Position numbers and translations under genes: made by a program. Positions 18,776 to 28,204 of a DNA stretch of 64,000 nt are shown piece by piece (positions within the stretch are counted from its first letter, which is position 1; each line of letters opens with the position of its first letter). The stretch comes from Holophagaceae bacterium. Lineage in GTDB: Bacteria > Acidobacteriota > Holophagae > Holophagales > Holophagaceae. The notes beneath the pieces were generated by a model. That model ran no database searches. It saw nothing but the letters and a program-made list of their open reading frames with translations, and was not told where the DNA came from. The stretch is from positions 62,001 through 126,000 of the forward strand of contig JADKJH010000003.1 of NCBI GenBank assembly GCA_016722505.1, read 5' to 3'.

Positions 18776-21700
18776 ATGAGAACCGCGGCACCACCATCCA
18801 TCGCTTGGACTCCTTGGCTCCGCCGCTGGGTGGGCGTGGCAGGGGCGGCATGTTTCATCCTCGGGATCGTGGTGCTGGCTGGTTGGCATCTGAAGTCGTC
18901 CCCCCTCATCCAGGTGGTTCCGGGTTTTCCGGCGATGGCGTACAACACGGCTCTCAGTTTTGCGGCCTGCGGTGTGGGATTGGTGTTTTTGGCTATTGGA
19001 AAGCCGCGGCTGACCGGCGCGCTAGGGGCCTTCGTGGCGCTGATAGGTTTGCTTACGGCCATCCAACAATTTGGTGATTGGAATCTGGGGGTAGATCATC
19101 TCCTCCACCAACCCTTCACCGCCCTCGATGCGGACAACACCGGCCGGATGGCTGCCAGCACGGCGGTGTGTTTTATTCTGGTGGGCGGCTCGTTGGCGCT
19201 GCTCGGATTCTGGAGAGGCTTCCGGTTCAGGGCCGCCCTATCCAGCATCGCGGCCTCGGCGCTGATGGTGCTTGGACTCATGTCCATCTTCGGCTACCTG
19301 ACGGGGACCAGGGATCTGCTGGCCTGGGGTCATGCCTCGTACATGGCGGTCCATACCGCCATCGCCATGGTGGGGCTGAGCTTCACCCTTTTTGCGATCG
19401 CCTGGGGAGATGACCGGGAAGGCTATGAAGGCTATCCGGATTGGCTGCCCATCCCGATTTCATGCGCCGTATTGATGCTGACGGTCGTTACCTGGCAGGC
19501 GATGAAAGTCCGGGAGCGGGTCCAGATCGAGCGCAATGTCCAAGCACGCCTCCAGTTCGTTTCCAATTCGCTGCGCAGCGGAATGGACGAACGGATCCTC
19601 GCCTTGAAGCGGATGGCCGCGCGGTTGGAGCATGACCGTGGCATGAAGGAAGACTACTGGGTCTCGGATGCCTCCCAATATGTCGCGCATTATGCCGGTT
19701 ACCTGGCTTTGGAATGGGTGGACAGGGATTTGGTGGTGAGATGGGTGGCGCCGCTCAAAGGCAATGAATCCGTCCGCGGCCTGGATATCAAGCTGAATCC
19801 GAAGCGCAAGAAAACCTTTGAAGACGCCCGCGCCTCCGGAGTCCCCGCGCTCACCACGCCTGTGAACCTGGCCCAGGGCGGCGAGGGATATCTGATTTGC
19901 GTTCCCGTGGCAGAATCCGCCGGAAGCCCTGGCGGCTTCATTGTCGCCGTGTTCCGCTCGCAGAGCATGCTCCACAGCCTGCTTTCAAGGGGGCTTACCG
20001 ATGGCAGCGCCGTCACTATTCTGCAGGATGGCCAGGTCATCCATTCCCCTGAAGGCTCCACGGATGAATTGAGATCCAAGGCTTTGGAACAGCGCCATGA
20101 AATACAAGTCTATGGGCGGAAATGGCAAATCGTGCTGCGCCCGACTTCGGGCCTCTTGGAAAGCTCCCAATCCGCTGTGCCGGTTTATGTCCTTTTGGGC
20201 GGCGGGTTCGTGGCGATGCTGCTGGGAATCGCGACGTACCTGGCCCAGAAGGCCCGCCGGGACCGGCTCCAACTAGCGGAATCAGCCCTGGAATTGCAGT
20301 CGGTCTACGCGCGTCAATCAGCGATCCTGGAAAGCACCAATGCGGCGATCATCACCACCGGCCTGGACCGCGTCATCCAGGTCTTCAACCATGGCGCTGA
20401 AAAAATGCTGGGATATGACGCCAGCGAAATCCTTGGCAAACGCGGGACCGAGAGGTTCATGGATCCAGGCTCATTGGCTGATTGGGCCGAGGAAATCACC
20501 CAAGTGCCTGGCATAACCCAGGGTTCCGGGCTCGATGCCATCCTGAGCAGCATCGCTGGGGGTAAATCCGCCCAACGCGAATGCATCTATATCCGCAAGG
20601 ACGGTGTCCGCATTCCCGTTTTCCTCTCGGTGACGGCGCTGCTGGACGTCTCCGGGAAATCAATGGGGACCGTGAGCGTCGCCACGGACCTGACCCAGCG
20701 CAAGTACATGGAGCAGATCCTGGTGGAGCGGGAAGCCCGCTTCCGCACGCTCATCGAGAATGGCAGCGATGTCATCACCATCACCAGCGCTGAGGGCGTC
20801 TTCCAGTACTTGAGCCCTTCGTTGACCCGGGTGCTGGGCTGGACCCAGGAAGAACTGCTGGGGCGGGGCTTCCAGGAATTCCTCGCCCCCGAAGATCTCG
20901 CGGGCATCGAAGCCCAATACCGGGATCTGGTGGAATCGCCTCAGGGCAGTTCAGGAAATTTCCTGTGCCGTTTCGCGGCCAAAGATGGAACCTACCGGGT
21001 TGTGGATGTGCAGAGCCGGAACCAGATTTCGAATCCCTTGATGGAAGGTGTGGTATCCGTGCTGCGTGATGTCACCGACCGCATCAAAGCCGAGGAAACC
21101 CTCGCCAAGGAGCGGGACTTCACGAATGCCATTGTGGAAACTGTGGGAGCCTTGGTTCTTGTCACGGATTGGGAGGGCCGTATCGCCCGTTTCAACCGGG
21201 CATGCGAAGAAGTCACCGGATATGCCGCGGTGGAAGTATTGGGCCGGCAATTCTGGGAAGTATTCATTCCTGAAGGAAGGCGTAAGGCCGTGGCCGCGGA
21301 ATTCATCACCAAGGGCGCCAGCGACTACCCCAACTCCAACACGTCTGTTTGGGCGACAAAGAGCGGTGAAGAGCGCCATTTCGAATGGTCGGACACCGCG
21401 CTGCTGGATGAAGATGGCCAACCCGAATTTGTGATCGCCACGGGTATTGACGTCACCGAAAGGAACCGCGCGGCCGAAGCCCTCCGGCAGAGCGAGGAAC
21501 GCATGCGCGCCGTCATCCAGCGCGCGCCCATGATCGTGTTCGCGTTCGATACCCAAGGAGTTTTCACCATGGCTGAAGGCAGCGGATTATCCCTGATCCA
21601 GCTCACTCCGGAGTTGGTGGTGGGCCAGAATGTGGACCGCTGGAACAAGGCCATGCCTGAATTGCGGCAGGATGTGGATCGCGCCTTGCGGGGCGAGACA

Positions 21701-22519
21701 TTCACGGTGGTCCGGAGCGCCCTCGGCCACGATGGCGAGAATTGGTATGCGCCGATGAAGGACGCCAAGGGCGCGATCATCGGTGCCATGGGCGTCTCCC
21801 TGGATATCACTGAAAAACAAAAGATCGAGAAATTGAAGAATGAATTCGTTTCAACAGTGAGCCACGAGCTCAGAACGCCACTCACCAGCATCCGGGGCTC
21901 TCTGGGGTTGATCGCTGGCGGGGTGGCCGGCGTCCTGACGGACCATGGAAAGGCTTTGCTGGATATTGCCATCAGGAACAGCGACCGCCTCGGCCGCCTT
22001 ATCAACGACATCCTGGATATTGAAAAAATAGAATCCGGGAAAATGGATTACGTGTTCAAGGAATTGGATCTTCGCGCCCTTCTGGAACAGGCTATCGAGG
22101 CGAATCGTTCCTATGGCGAGCCGTTGGGCGTGGACTTCCATCTGGGGGCCGTTCCAGAAGGCGCGCGAATATGGGCCGATGAGGATCGTCTGATGCAGGT
22201 GCTGGCGAACCTGCTTTCCAACGCGACGAAATATTCCCCGCGTGGAGAAAGCGTCCTGCTTTGGGCTGAACGCCGGGATTCCTATCTGCGTGTTTCGGTA
22301 AGGGACCGGGGCGCAGGCATACCTGACGAATTCAAAGGGCGGATATTCCAGCGTTTTGCCCAAGCGGATTCCTCGGACACCAAGCAGAAAGGTGGCACTG
22401 GCCTTGGCCTAGCGGTATCCAAGGCCATTGTGGAAGGGCACCATGGACACATGAACTTCGAGAAAGCCGAGGGCGGTGGAACGGTTTTCTACTTCGAGAT
22501 TCCAGCATTGATGGGGTGA
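18776..22519 (+). CDS. Membrane multi-PAS sensor histidine kinase with CHASE-like sensor
   Basis: 1247 residues. An N-terminal block of about seven membrane segments (1-235, MASE-like) is followed by a periplasmic CHASE-like domain (about 240-460) and another membrane helix near 475. Four PAS segments span about 510-1010. The kinase core has the H-box SHELRTPL with phospho-acceptor H1030, the N-box NLLSNATKYSP, the G1 box DRGAGIP and the G2 box GTGLGLA. There is no fused receiver. The downstream HPt/receiver/GGDEF protein and double receiver are the likely partners, giving a route from the membrane signal to cyclic-di-GMP. Confidence 0.9.
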   Translation: MRTAAPPSIAWTPWLRRWVGVAGAACFILGIVVLAGWHLKSSPLIQVVPGFPAMAYNTALSFAACGVGLVFLAIGKPRLTGALGAFVALIGLLTAIQQFGDWNLGVDHLLHQPFTALDADNTGRMAASTAVCFILVGGSLALLGFWRGFRFRAALSSIAASALMVLGLMSIFGYLTGTRDLLAWGHASYMAVHTAIAMVGLSFTLFAIAWGDDREGYEGYPDWLPIPISCAVLMLTVVTWQAMKVRERVQIERNVQARLQFVSNSLRSGMDERILALKRMAARLEHDRGMKEDYWVSDASQYVAHYAGYLALEWVDRDLVVRWVAPLKGNESVRGLDIKLNPKRKKTFEDARASGVPALTTPVNLAQGGEGYLICVPVAESAGSPGGFIVAVFRSQSMLHSLLSRGLTDGSAVTILQDGQVIHSPEGSTDELRSKALEQRHEIQVYGRKWQIVLRPTSGLLESSQSAVPVYVLLGGGFVAMLLGIATYLAQKARRDRLQLAESALELQSVYARQSAILESTNAAIITTGLDRVIQVFNHGAEKMLGYDASEILGKRGTERFMDPGSLADWAEEITQVPGITQGSGLDAILSSIAGGKSAQRECIYIRKDGVRIPVFLSVTALLDVSGKSMGTVSVATDLTQRKYMEQILVEREARFRTLIENGSDVITITSAEGVFQYLSPSLTRVLGWTQEELLGRGFQEFLAPEDLAGIEAQYRDLVESPQGSSGNFLCRFAAKDGTYRVVDVQSRNQISNPLMEGVVSVLRDVTDRIKAEETLAKERDFTNAIVETVGALVLVTDWEGRIARFNRACEEVTGYAAVEVLGRQFWEVFIPEGRRKAVAAEFITKGASDYPNSNTSVWATKSGEERHFEWSDTALLDEDGQPEFVIATGIDVTERNRAAEALRQSEERMRAVIQRAPMIVFAFDTQGVFTMAEGSGLSLIQLTPELVVGQNVDRWNKAMPELRQDVDRALRGETFTVVRSALGHDGENWYAPMKDAKGAIIGAMGVSLDITEKQKIEKLKNEFVSTVSHELRTPLTSIRGSLGLIAGGVAGVLTDHGKALLDIAIRNSDRLGRLINDILDIEKIESGKMDYVFKELDLRALLEQAIEANRSYGEPLGVDFHLGAVPEGARIWADEDRLMQVLANLLSNATKYSPRGESVLLWAERRDSYLRVSVRDRGAGIPDEFKGRIFQRFAQADSSDTKQKGGTGLGLAVSKAIVEGHHGHMNFEKAEGGGTVFYFEIPALMG

Positions 22520-22612
22520 TCAATGTCTCAATAAGTTCATATAGACTAGCGGACCTACCTTTCACCACGTATCATCCAGGGGATCAATCCCGGTCTAAAG
22601 TGTGAGGGCAAT

Positions 22613-24298
22613 GTGAAAGAAGATGCTCGCCGCGCCCTTCAGCTCCAACTGCAACAGTTGCGGAACGGCTTTGCCGAGGCCATCCCGGAAAAAATGGCCG
22701 AGATCGACGCAGCCTGGGCCAGGGTGGCTGGCGGCGAGGAGCGTCGCAGTGGATCAGGCGAAGCTGAATACCAATTCCTGTACCGGATAGCCCACAGCCT
22801 CGTGGGAAATTCGGGCACCTTTGGCTTCAATGATCTTTCGGAATGCGCCCGGGCGCTTGAACATGCCTTGGCTGACAAGGTCCCGCAGGACAAGCTGCAG
22901 CAGCTGATCGCGAATCTTCGGGAAGCGGCCGCACGAGCAATGCGGCTCTCCCCGCCGCTGGCGGAATATTCGGATTTTCCGCTCACCGATTTCAATGCCG
23001 CTGCCAACTCAGGACAAGCGCCGATGGTGCTGCTGGTGGATGATGATGAATTCTTTTCCGGCGAGCTGCTGCTGCAGCTTGAAGGGTATGGCTACCGCGT
23101 GAAGCATTGCCGGACCTTGGCCGATGTGCCTGCGGCGCTGGAACGGGAGATGCCCGCGGCCCTCGTCATGGACATCATCCACCCCGAAGGCGAGCTGGCG
23201 GGGCCGCTCTTCCTTTCAAACTTGATCAATCAGGGCAACACGCTTCCACCAACCTTGTTCATTTCCGTCCGGGACGATTTGAGCGCGAGGTTGGAGGCCG
23301 TCCGGGCGGGTGGTCTGGGCTATTTCACCAAACCGCTGGAAATGCCGCAGCTCATCGCGCGCCTGGAAGTGCTGGTGGGGTACAGAGGGCCCGAACCCTA
23401 CCGCATCCTCATGATCGAGGATTCCGCCACAGAATCCACGCACTATGCCCATGTGCTGCGGCGGGCCGGCATGCAAGTCACGGTGGTCAGCAATCCTCTC
23501 CAGGTCATGGAGCCATTGCTCACAGAGCGCCCTGACTTGGTTCTCATGGACCTGTACATGCCTGGCTGTTCTGGGCTGGAACTGGCCACGGTCATCCGCC
23601 AGCAAGACGCTTTCATGGGCATTCCGATCGTGTTTCTTTCCTCCGAAACGGATGTGGACCGGCAGATGAGCGGGCTTTCCATGGGGGGAGACGACTTCCT
23701 GGAAAAGCCGATCTCGCCCGAACATCTGGTAGCCTCGCTGGCCGCGAGAGTGACCCGGGCGCGGTTGCTTCGGGCCAACATGAACCGCGATAGCCTGACG
23801 GGGTTGCTGAATCATGGAAATTTCAAATATCAGCTGAAGCTGGAACTTTCCCGTGCCGCCAGGCGCCAGGGAAGCCTAGCTCTGGCGGTCATAGATATTG
23901 ATGATTTCAAGCAGGTCAATGACACCTATGGCCATCCCGTGGGCGATCGCGTCATCCGCAGCCTCACGCGGCATCTGCAGCAACAGCTTCGTGAAACGGA
24001 CATACTCGGGCGGCTGGGCGGCGATGAATTCGGCGCGATCCTATTGGATACGGACGAGGAAGGCGCGAAGGGCCGGCTGGATTCCATCCGGGAGGCATTC
24101 GCCGCCCATCATTACCGAGGATTGGATTCGGTTTCCGAAGCTGAACCCTTCGCCATCAGCTTCAGCTGCGGTGTTTCCGGATTCCCCGGTAAAACAAATG
24201 TGGGCGCCGATCCCGAGGCGCTGCTCGTGCTTACGGACCAGGCCCTGCTGGAAGCCAAACTTCAAGGCAGGAACCGGATCGTGGTCGCGGGCGCCTAA
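22613..24298 (+). CDS. HPt-REC-REC-GGDEF diguanylate cyclase
   Basis: 561 residues from a GTG at 22613. An HPt-like N-terminus carries H61 in AHSLVGNSGTFG. Two receivers follow, with likely acceptors D187 (MDIIHPEG, in an atypical receiver) and D313 (MDLYMPG). The GGDEF domain has an intact active site, GGDEF at 469-473, and an RETD inhibitory site at 460-463. The protein should make cyclic-di-GMP and be feedback-inhibited. It lies 93 bases after the histidine kinase and probably receives phosphate from it. Confidence 0.9.
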   Translation: MKEDARRALQLQLQQLRNGFAEAIPEKMAEIDAAWARVAGGEERRSGSGEAEYQFLYRIAHSLVGNSGTFGFNDLSECARALEHALADKVPQDKLQQLIANLREAAARAMRLSPPLAEYSDFPLTDFNAAANSGQAPMVLLVDDDEFFSGELLLQLEGYGYRVKHCRTLADVPAALEREMPAALVMDIIHPEGELAGPLFLSNLINQGNTLPPTLFISVRDDLSARLEAVRAGGLGYFTKPLEMPQLIARLEVLVGYRGPEPYRILMIEDSATESTHYAHVLRRAGMQVTVVSNPLQVMEPLLTERPDLVLMDLYMPGCSGLELATVIRQQDAFMGIPIVFLSSETDVDRQMSGLSMGGDDFLEKPISPEHLVASLAARVTRARLLRANMNRDSLTGLLNHGNFKYQLKLELSRAARRQGSLALAVIDIDDFKQVNDTYGHPVGDRVIRSLTRHLQQQLRETDILGRLGGDEFGAILLDTDEEGAKGRLDSIREAFAAHHYRGLDSVSEAEPFAISFSCGVSGFPGKTNVGADPEALLVLTDQALLEAKLQGRNRIVVAGA

Positions 24299-24342
24299 GG
24301 GTGGCGTAAACTTAAGATTCACGCTGTGGAAGGGGTTGGCCC

Positions 24343-25218
24343 ATGGGTATCATCCTTGGCTTTGGACATGATCTTGCGTCCAGCAAGGTGTTATTGGTGG
24401 ACGATGATTCATTTATGCGGCGCCTCTTTGAAGCCCAGGTGAGAACCCTGGGCTGCGAAGTGGTGACAGCCAAGAACGGCGAAGAAGCCGTGAAAATGAT
24501 TCCGGATGAAAAACCTGATCTGGTGCTCATGGATGTGGTGATGCCGGGCATGGATGGATTTGAAGCCTGCACTTGGATGAATAGGCTCCCCGAGATGAAA
24601 GGCGTGCCGGTGGTGCTGCTCACGGCCCTGGGGCGGGATGCCAAGGAGCGCAGCTTTGCCGCTGGCGCCGCTGGATTCCTGCGCAAACCGCCTTCCGTCG
24701 TCGAGCTCCAGGCGAGGCTATCCACCTTGCTGTTGATCCGAAGCCTGGAGCGGGAGCTTGGAGATAGAGCGCCCACCGATGAACTGCTCAACAAAGATTC
24801 CGACTTTAAACCCGTGGTCTGGATGGCCTCCACCAATCAGTCTTCACGCCTGAGGATCGCAGCCCAGCTGGAGCGGGAAGGCTTCTCCGCTCAAGCCTTC
24901 GAGGGCTTGGCGCCGCTTTCCGAGGCCCTTGAATCGGATCTTCTCCCGGATTTGCTCATCCTGGATCTCGACCCCAAGGATGGCGATGCGGTGGAAGTCT
25001 CTAAGCGGATCCGCAGCGCCGAATCCACCGCCCATGTACCTATCCTCATGCTTGTATTGGACACGGATTTAAAGGCTGAATTGAATGAAGCCCCCTGCGG
25101 TGCCTCGGAATTCCTGACCAAGAGCGCCGATGCCGCTGATATCCGGCAGCGGATGAAGCTGCTCCTGAGACTTTCAGTGCTGGAATCCGCCCACCGCGTG
25201 AACCGCTTGAAGGTTTAG
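24343..25218 (+). CDS. Double-receiver response regulator without output domain
   Basis: 291 residues. The first receiver is complete, with the DDD acid cluster at 20-22, acceptor D64 in MDVVMPGMDG, and the conserved T/K positions. The second (about 155-285) keeps LDLDPKDG (D208/D210) but has lost the N-terminal acid pair (VVWMASTNQ), so it looks like a pseudo-receiver. No DNA-binding or enzymatic domain is present. It probably acts as a phosphate sink or adaptor for the neighbouring kinase and cyclase. Confidence 0.85.
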   Translation: MGIILGFGHDLASSKVLLVDDDSFMRRLFEAQVRTLGCEVVTAKNGEEAVKMIPDEKPDLVLMDVVMPGMDGFEACTWMNRLPEMKGVPVVLLTALGRDAKERSFAAGAAGFLRKPPSVVELQARLSTLLLIRSLERELGDRAPTDELLNKDSDFKPVVWMASTNQSSRLRIAAQLEREGFSAQAFEGLAPLSEALESDLLPDLLILDLDPKDGDAVEVSKRIRSAESTAHVPILMLVLDTDLKAELNEAPCGASEFLTKSADAADIRQRMKLLLRLSVLESAHRVNRLKV

Positions 25219-25574
25219 GGACCGTTATGGTTTGGCCAGCGCTTTTCTGGACATACCATTACGGCCCCTTATGTCGGCCGAAGGCCGACGCCGGGGATGG
25301 TTCTCCGCGGTGGAAGCGAAGGTCCGTCCCCTCCACCTATCGGGCGCAGTGCGTCCTCCTGCTCACTACATTCGCAGAGCCGGAGCCTCTATGTCGGCCG
25401 AAGACCGACGCCGAGGATGGTTCACCGCGGCCCAATCGAAGGTATTACGGCCTCTCCAGAGCCCTCCCTTTATCCGGTGCGGGGCGCCCTTCTGTGGATG
25501 GTTCTCCGGAGGCGCTATCAAAGCCATAAGGGTCCTATATATAGGTCAGGGCTCCGTGTGCCCGGAAGGTGGCC
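25219..25574. repeat. Intergenic region with a ~57-base direct repeat
   Basis: The block at 25266-25323 recurs at 25387-25443 with a handful of differences; both begin with TATGTCGGCCGAA and end in GAAGGT. The first copy contains the hairpin TCGGCCGAAGGCCGA. A shorter echo, ATGGTTCTCCG, occurs near 25497. The GC-rich repeat units keep several frames open, but none has a ribosome-binding site or family similarity, so I call no gene here. Confidence 0.6.
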
Positions 25575-27065
25575 ATGAGCCTGGATCCCACCACCATTGG
25601 ACGTTATCGGGTGCTGGGAACCCTTGGCGAAGGCGCCATGGGGGTGGTTTATCTGGCCGAAGATCCCCGTTTGAAACGAGGGGTGGCCATCAAAGTGGTG
25701 CAGGGAGGAGCGCTTTCCCGCGGAGCCGGGCTTCGGCGATTCCAACGGGAGGCCGAGATCTCGGCCCGCCTCAATCACCCGAACATCGTGACCGTTTTCG
25801 ATGTGGGCGACGAGCCTGGCGTTGGACCCTTCATCGCTATGGAACACATTGAAGGCGAAAGCCTTCGGGATCGTTTGCAACGCGGACCCATGGCGCCTAG
25901 CGAGGCCATAGCAATTCTTGGACAGCTCCGCAGCGCGTTGGAAGCCGCGCACCGCGCCGACATTGTTCATCGGGATGTCAAACCGGACAATCTGCTGATC
26001 ACCCCTGACGGACGGCTCAAGCTGATGGATTTCGGCATCGCCCGGGACGAAGATTCTACGGCCACGGCCACCGCTGCCTACCTGGGCACTCCGGCCTACG
26101 CCGCGCCAGAATTGCTGGCGGGGCAGCGCGCCAACGCGGCGACAGACAGATGGGCTTTCGCGGTCACGGCTTTCGAATGCGTCGTCGGAGCAGCGCCCTT
26201 TTCCGGTGAAACGATCAGTTCCACTCTGTTCCTCATCGCCCATGAAGGACCGCGTTACCCACTCGGCATGTCGCCGAAACTCATAGCGCTGTTCCAGCGG
26301 GCTTTCGACAAGGAGCCATCGAATCGCCACCCCGACCTGGAAGCATTCATGGCGGAGTTTATCGAGGCTCTGCCCATGGATGAAGCATCCAAAGCCATGG
26401 CCCTGATGCAGTCGGGTAAACCCCAGGCAACTCCAGAAACAGCGTCTCCTTTGCCTTTCATCGAAGCAGAGGAGGACCGGACTTCACGCCTTCGCTGGAT
26501 CTTGGGTGGGGCTTTCTGCGCATTGCTGCTTTTTGGTGGCGGGTGGGCCTGGCTGGCTCGCGCACCTAGGATCATCAGCGTGGAGTCCGAGCCTTCAGGC
26601 GCTTTGGTGCGGGCCGATGGCAAGCCGCTTGGTGAAACGCCCTTGAGGAATCTGCGTATTGCTCCGAGCGCGCGGTTGCTTCATCTGGAAAAAAAGGGCT
26701 ACCTGCCTCTGGACTACGAATTGGGCGCTGGAGAAACAGAATTGAAGCTGAAGCTGAAGGCGGTTCCTTTCCGCCTTCAGCTTCGCAGCGTGCCGACGGG
26801 CGCCCATGTTTTTCTGGATGGCCTGCTCCAAGGCGAGACACCCGTGGAAAGCCTTGAAGTCCCAGGGGATGGCATTCACATCCTCAAGATCGAGAAGGCG
26901 GGTTATATGCCATGGAGCACCAAGCCTCGCTCGGATTCTGCAATACCAGACCCCATCTACCTACAGAAATCCAGCTCCGTCAAAACCGCCATAAAAGCCA
27001 AACCCGAAGAACCCGGCAAGGTGAAGCAGTTCTTCAGCAAGCTTTTCAAGAAGAAAAAGACCTGA
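25575..27065 (+). CDS. Transmembrane Ser/Thr protein kinase with PEGA domains
   Basis: 496 residues from the ATG at 25575 (GGAAGG 6-7 bases upstream; a GTG two codons earlier is possible). The kinase domain has the glycine loop GTLGEGAMG, the lysine of VAIKV (K40), HRDVKPDN with catalytic D134, and DFG with D152, so it should be active. A single membrane helix (LRWILGG to WAWLA) at about 303-322 places the kinase in the cytosol and two PEGA repeats outside, ending in a lysine-rich tail. It follows the two-component block and may be part of the same signalling neighbourhood. Confidence 0.92.
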   Translation: MSLDPTTIGRYRVLGTLGEGAMGVVYLAEDPRLKRGVAIKVVQGGALSRGAGLRRFQREAEISARLNHPNIVTVFDVGDEPGVGPFIAMEHIEGESLRDRLQRGPMAPSEAIAILGQLRSALEAAHRADIVHRDVKPDNLLITPDGRLKLMDFGIARDEDSTATATAAYLGTPAYAAPELLAGQRANAATDRWAFAVTAFECVVGAAPFSGETISSTLFLIAHEGPRYPLGMSPKLIALFQRAFDKEPSNRHPDLEAFMAEFIEALPMDEASKAMALMQSGKPQATPETASPLPFIEAEEDRTSRLRWILGGAFCALLLFGGGWAWLARAPRIISVESEPSGALVRADGKPLGETPLRNLRIAPSARLLHLEKKGYLPLDYELGAGETELKLKLKAVPFRLQLRSVPTGAHVFLDGLLQGETPVESLEVPGDGIHILKIEKAGYMPWSTKPRSDSAIPDPIYLQKSSSVKTAIKAKPEEPGKVKQFFSKLFKKKKT

Positions 27066-27146
27066 TGCCTGTTGCCTGGAGAAATGATGAGTAGGTGAGA
27101 TTCCCCGTGTGAGCACGTATTCTGTGGTGTTGGAGCAAGCACCACC

Positions 27147-28130
27147 ATGACTTTTCCCCACGGTTCATTTTTCATCCGCGATCTGGAGATCAGCCCCCGG
27201 CTGGTCATGGCGCCGCTGCACGAAATCACCGATCAGCCTTTCCGCAAATTCATCAAGGAGATCGGCGGCGTAGGCCTCGTGGTGAGCGAGATGATCTCCA
27301 GCGAGGCGCTCGTCCGCTCCGCCCGCAAGGCCGAGAAGATGATGGCCAATACCGGCGAGCACCCCTACTCCATGCAGCTTTCCGGCGGCACGCCTTCGGT
27401 GCTCGCGGAAACCGCGCGGCTCTGCGAGGAGGCGGGCGCGGACATGGTGGATCTCAACATGGGCTGCCCCGCCAGCAATGTGACGAAAGGCGGCGCGGGA
27501 TCGGCGCTGCTGAAGGATGTCCGGCTCGCGGAATCCTGCGTCTCGGCCATGGTCAAGGCCGTGAAGATCCCGGTCACGGTCAAGATGCGCGCGGGCTGGG
27601 ACGCATCGCAGAAGGAGCGCGGGGAGTTCCTGGATTTCCTCCATATGTTCGAAGCGGCGGGCATCGAAGCCCTGGCCATCCATCCCCGCACTCGGACTCA
27701 GCAGTACGAAGGCAACGCCGATTGGAGCATCATCGCCCGGGCGGTGGATGCAGGTGTTCGCTACCCCATCATCGGCAACGGCGACGTGATCACGCCCCAG
27801 GACGCCTTCCGCATGGACCGCGAAACCGGCTGTGCCGCCGTGATGATCGGTCGCGGCGCGCTCTACAACCCCTTCATCTTCCGCGAAGTGCTGGATCCAG
27901 AATTCCAGGTCACCACCGAGATGCGCGTGGATGCCACGCTCCGCTTCTTCCGCATCCTCCTTGAACTGCTTGAGCCCCGCGAAGCCCTGCACAAGATCAA
28001 GAAGATCGGCTCCTGGTTCACCAAAGGCATACCCGGGGGTGTCGCCTTCCGCCAGAAACTGAACCAGTGCAACGACCCTGAAGAACTGCTCGCCGACCTG
28101 GAAGCGCTGAAGCACATGCAGGCGGCTTGA
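27147..28130 (+). CDS. dusB: tRNA-dihydrouridine synthase (DusB-like)
   Basis: 327 residues forming an FMN-binding TIM barrel. The signature VDLNMGCPASNVTKGGAGSA, the catalytic cysteine in that motif's Cys-Pro, and AIHPRTRTQQYEG are typical of Dus enzymes of the NifR3/DusB branch. They reduce uridine to dihydrouridine in tRNA. The gene stands alone, 81 bases after the kinase. The gap downstream (28131-28204) shows nothing distinctive. Confidence 0.93.
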   Translation: MTFPHGSFFIRDLEISPRLVMAPLHEITDQPFRKFIKEIGGVGLVVSEMISSEALVRSARKAEKMMANTGEHPYSMQLSGGTPSVLAETARLCEEAGADMVDLNMGCPASNVTKGGAGSALLKDVRLAESCVSAMVKAVKIPVTVKMRAGWDASQKERGEFLDFLHMFEAAGIEALAIHPRTRTQQYEGNADWSIIARAVDAGVRYPIIGNGDVITPQDAFRMDRETGCAAVMIGRGALYNPFIFREVLDPEFQVTTEMRVDATLRFFRILLELLEPREALHKIKKIGSWFTKGIPGGVAFRQKLNQCNDPEELLADLEALKHMQAA

Positions 28131-28204
28131 GGCGAGGAAGCAGTCCAGCGTATTAATTGCCTCCGCTTCTCTCCGCGTGGTTCATTGTTTCTGAAGCGCA
28201 GACA

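Noticed and set aside
25266..25443. CRISPR-like array
   Set aside because: Only two diverged copies plus a fragment, no regular spacers and no cas genes anywhere in the window.
25219..25574. Coding frames across the repeat region before the Ser/Thr kinase gene
   Set aside because: All are explained by the GC-rich direct repeat; no ribosome-binding site or similarity.
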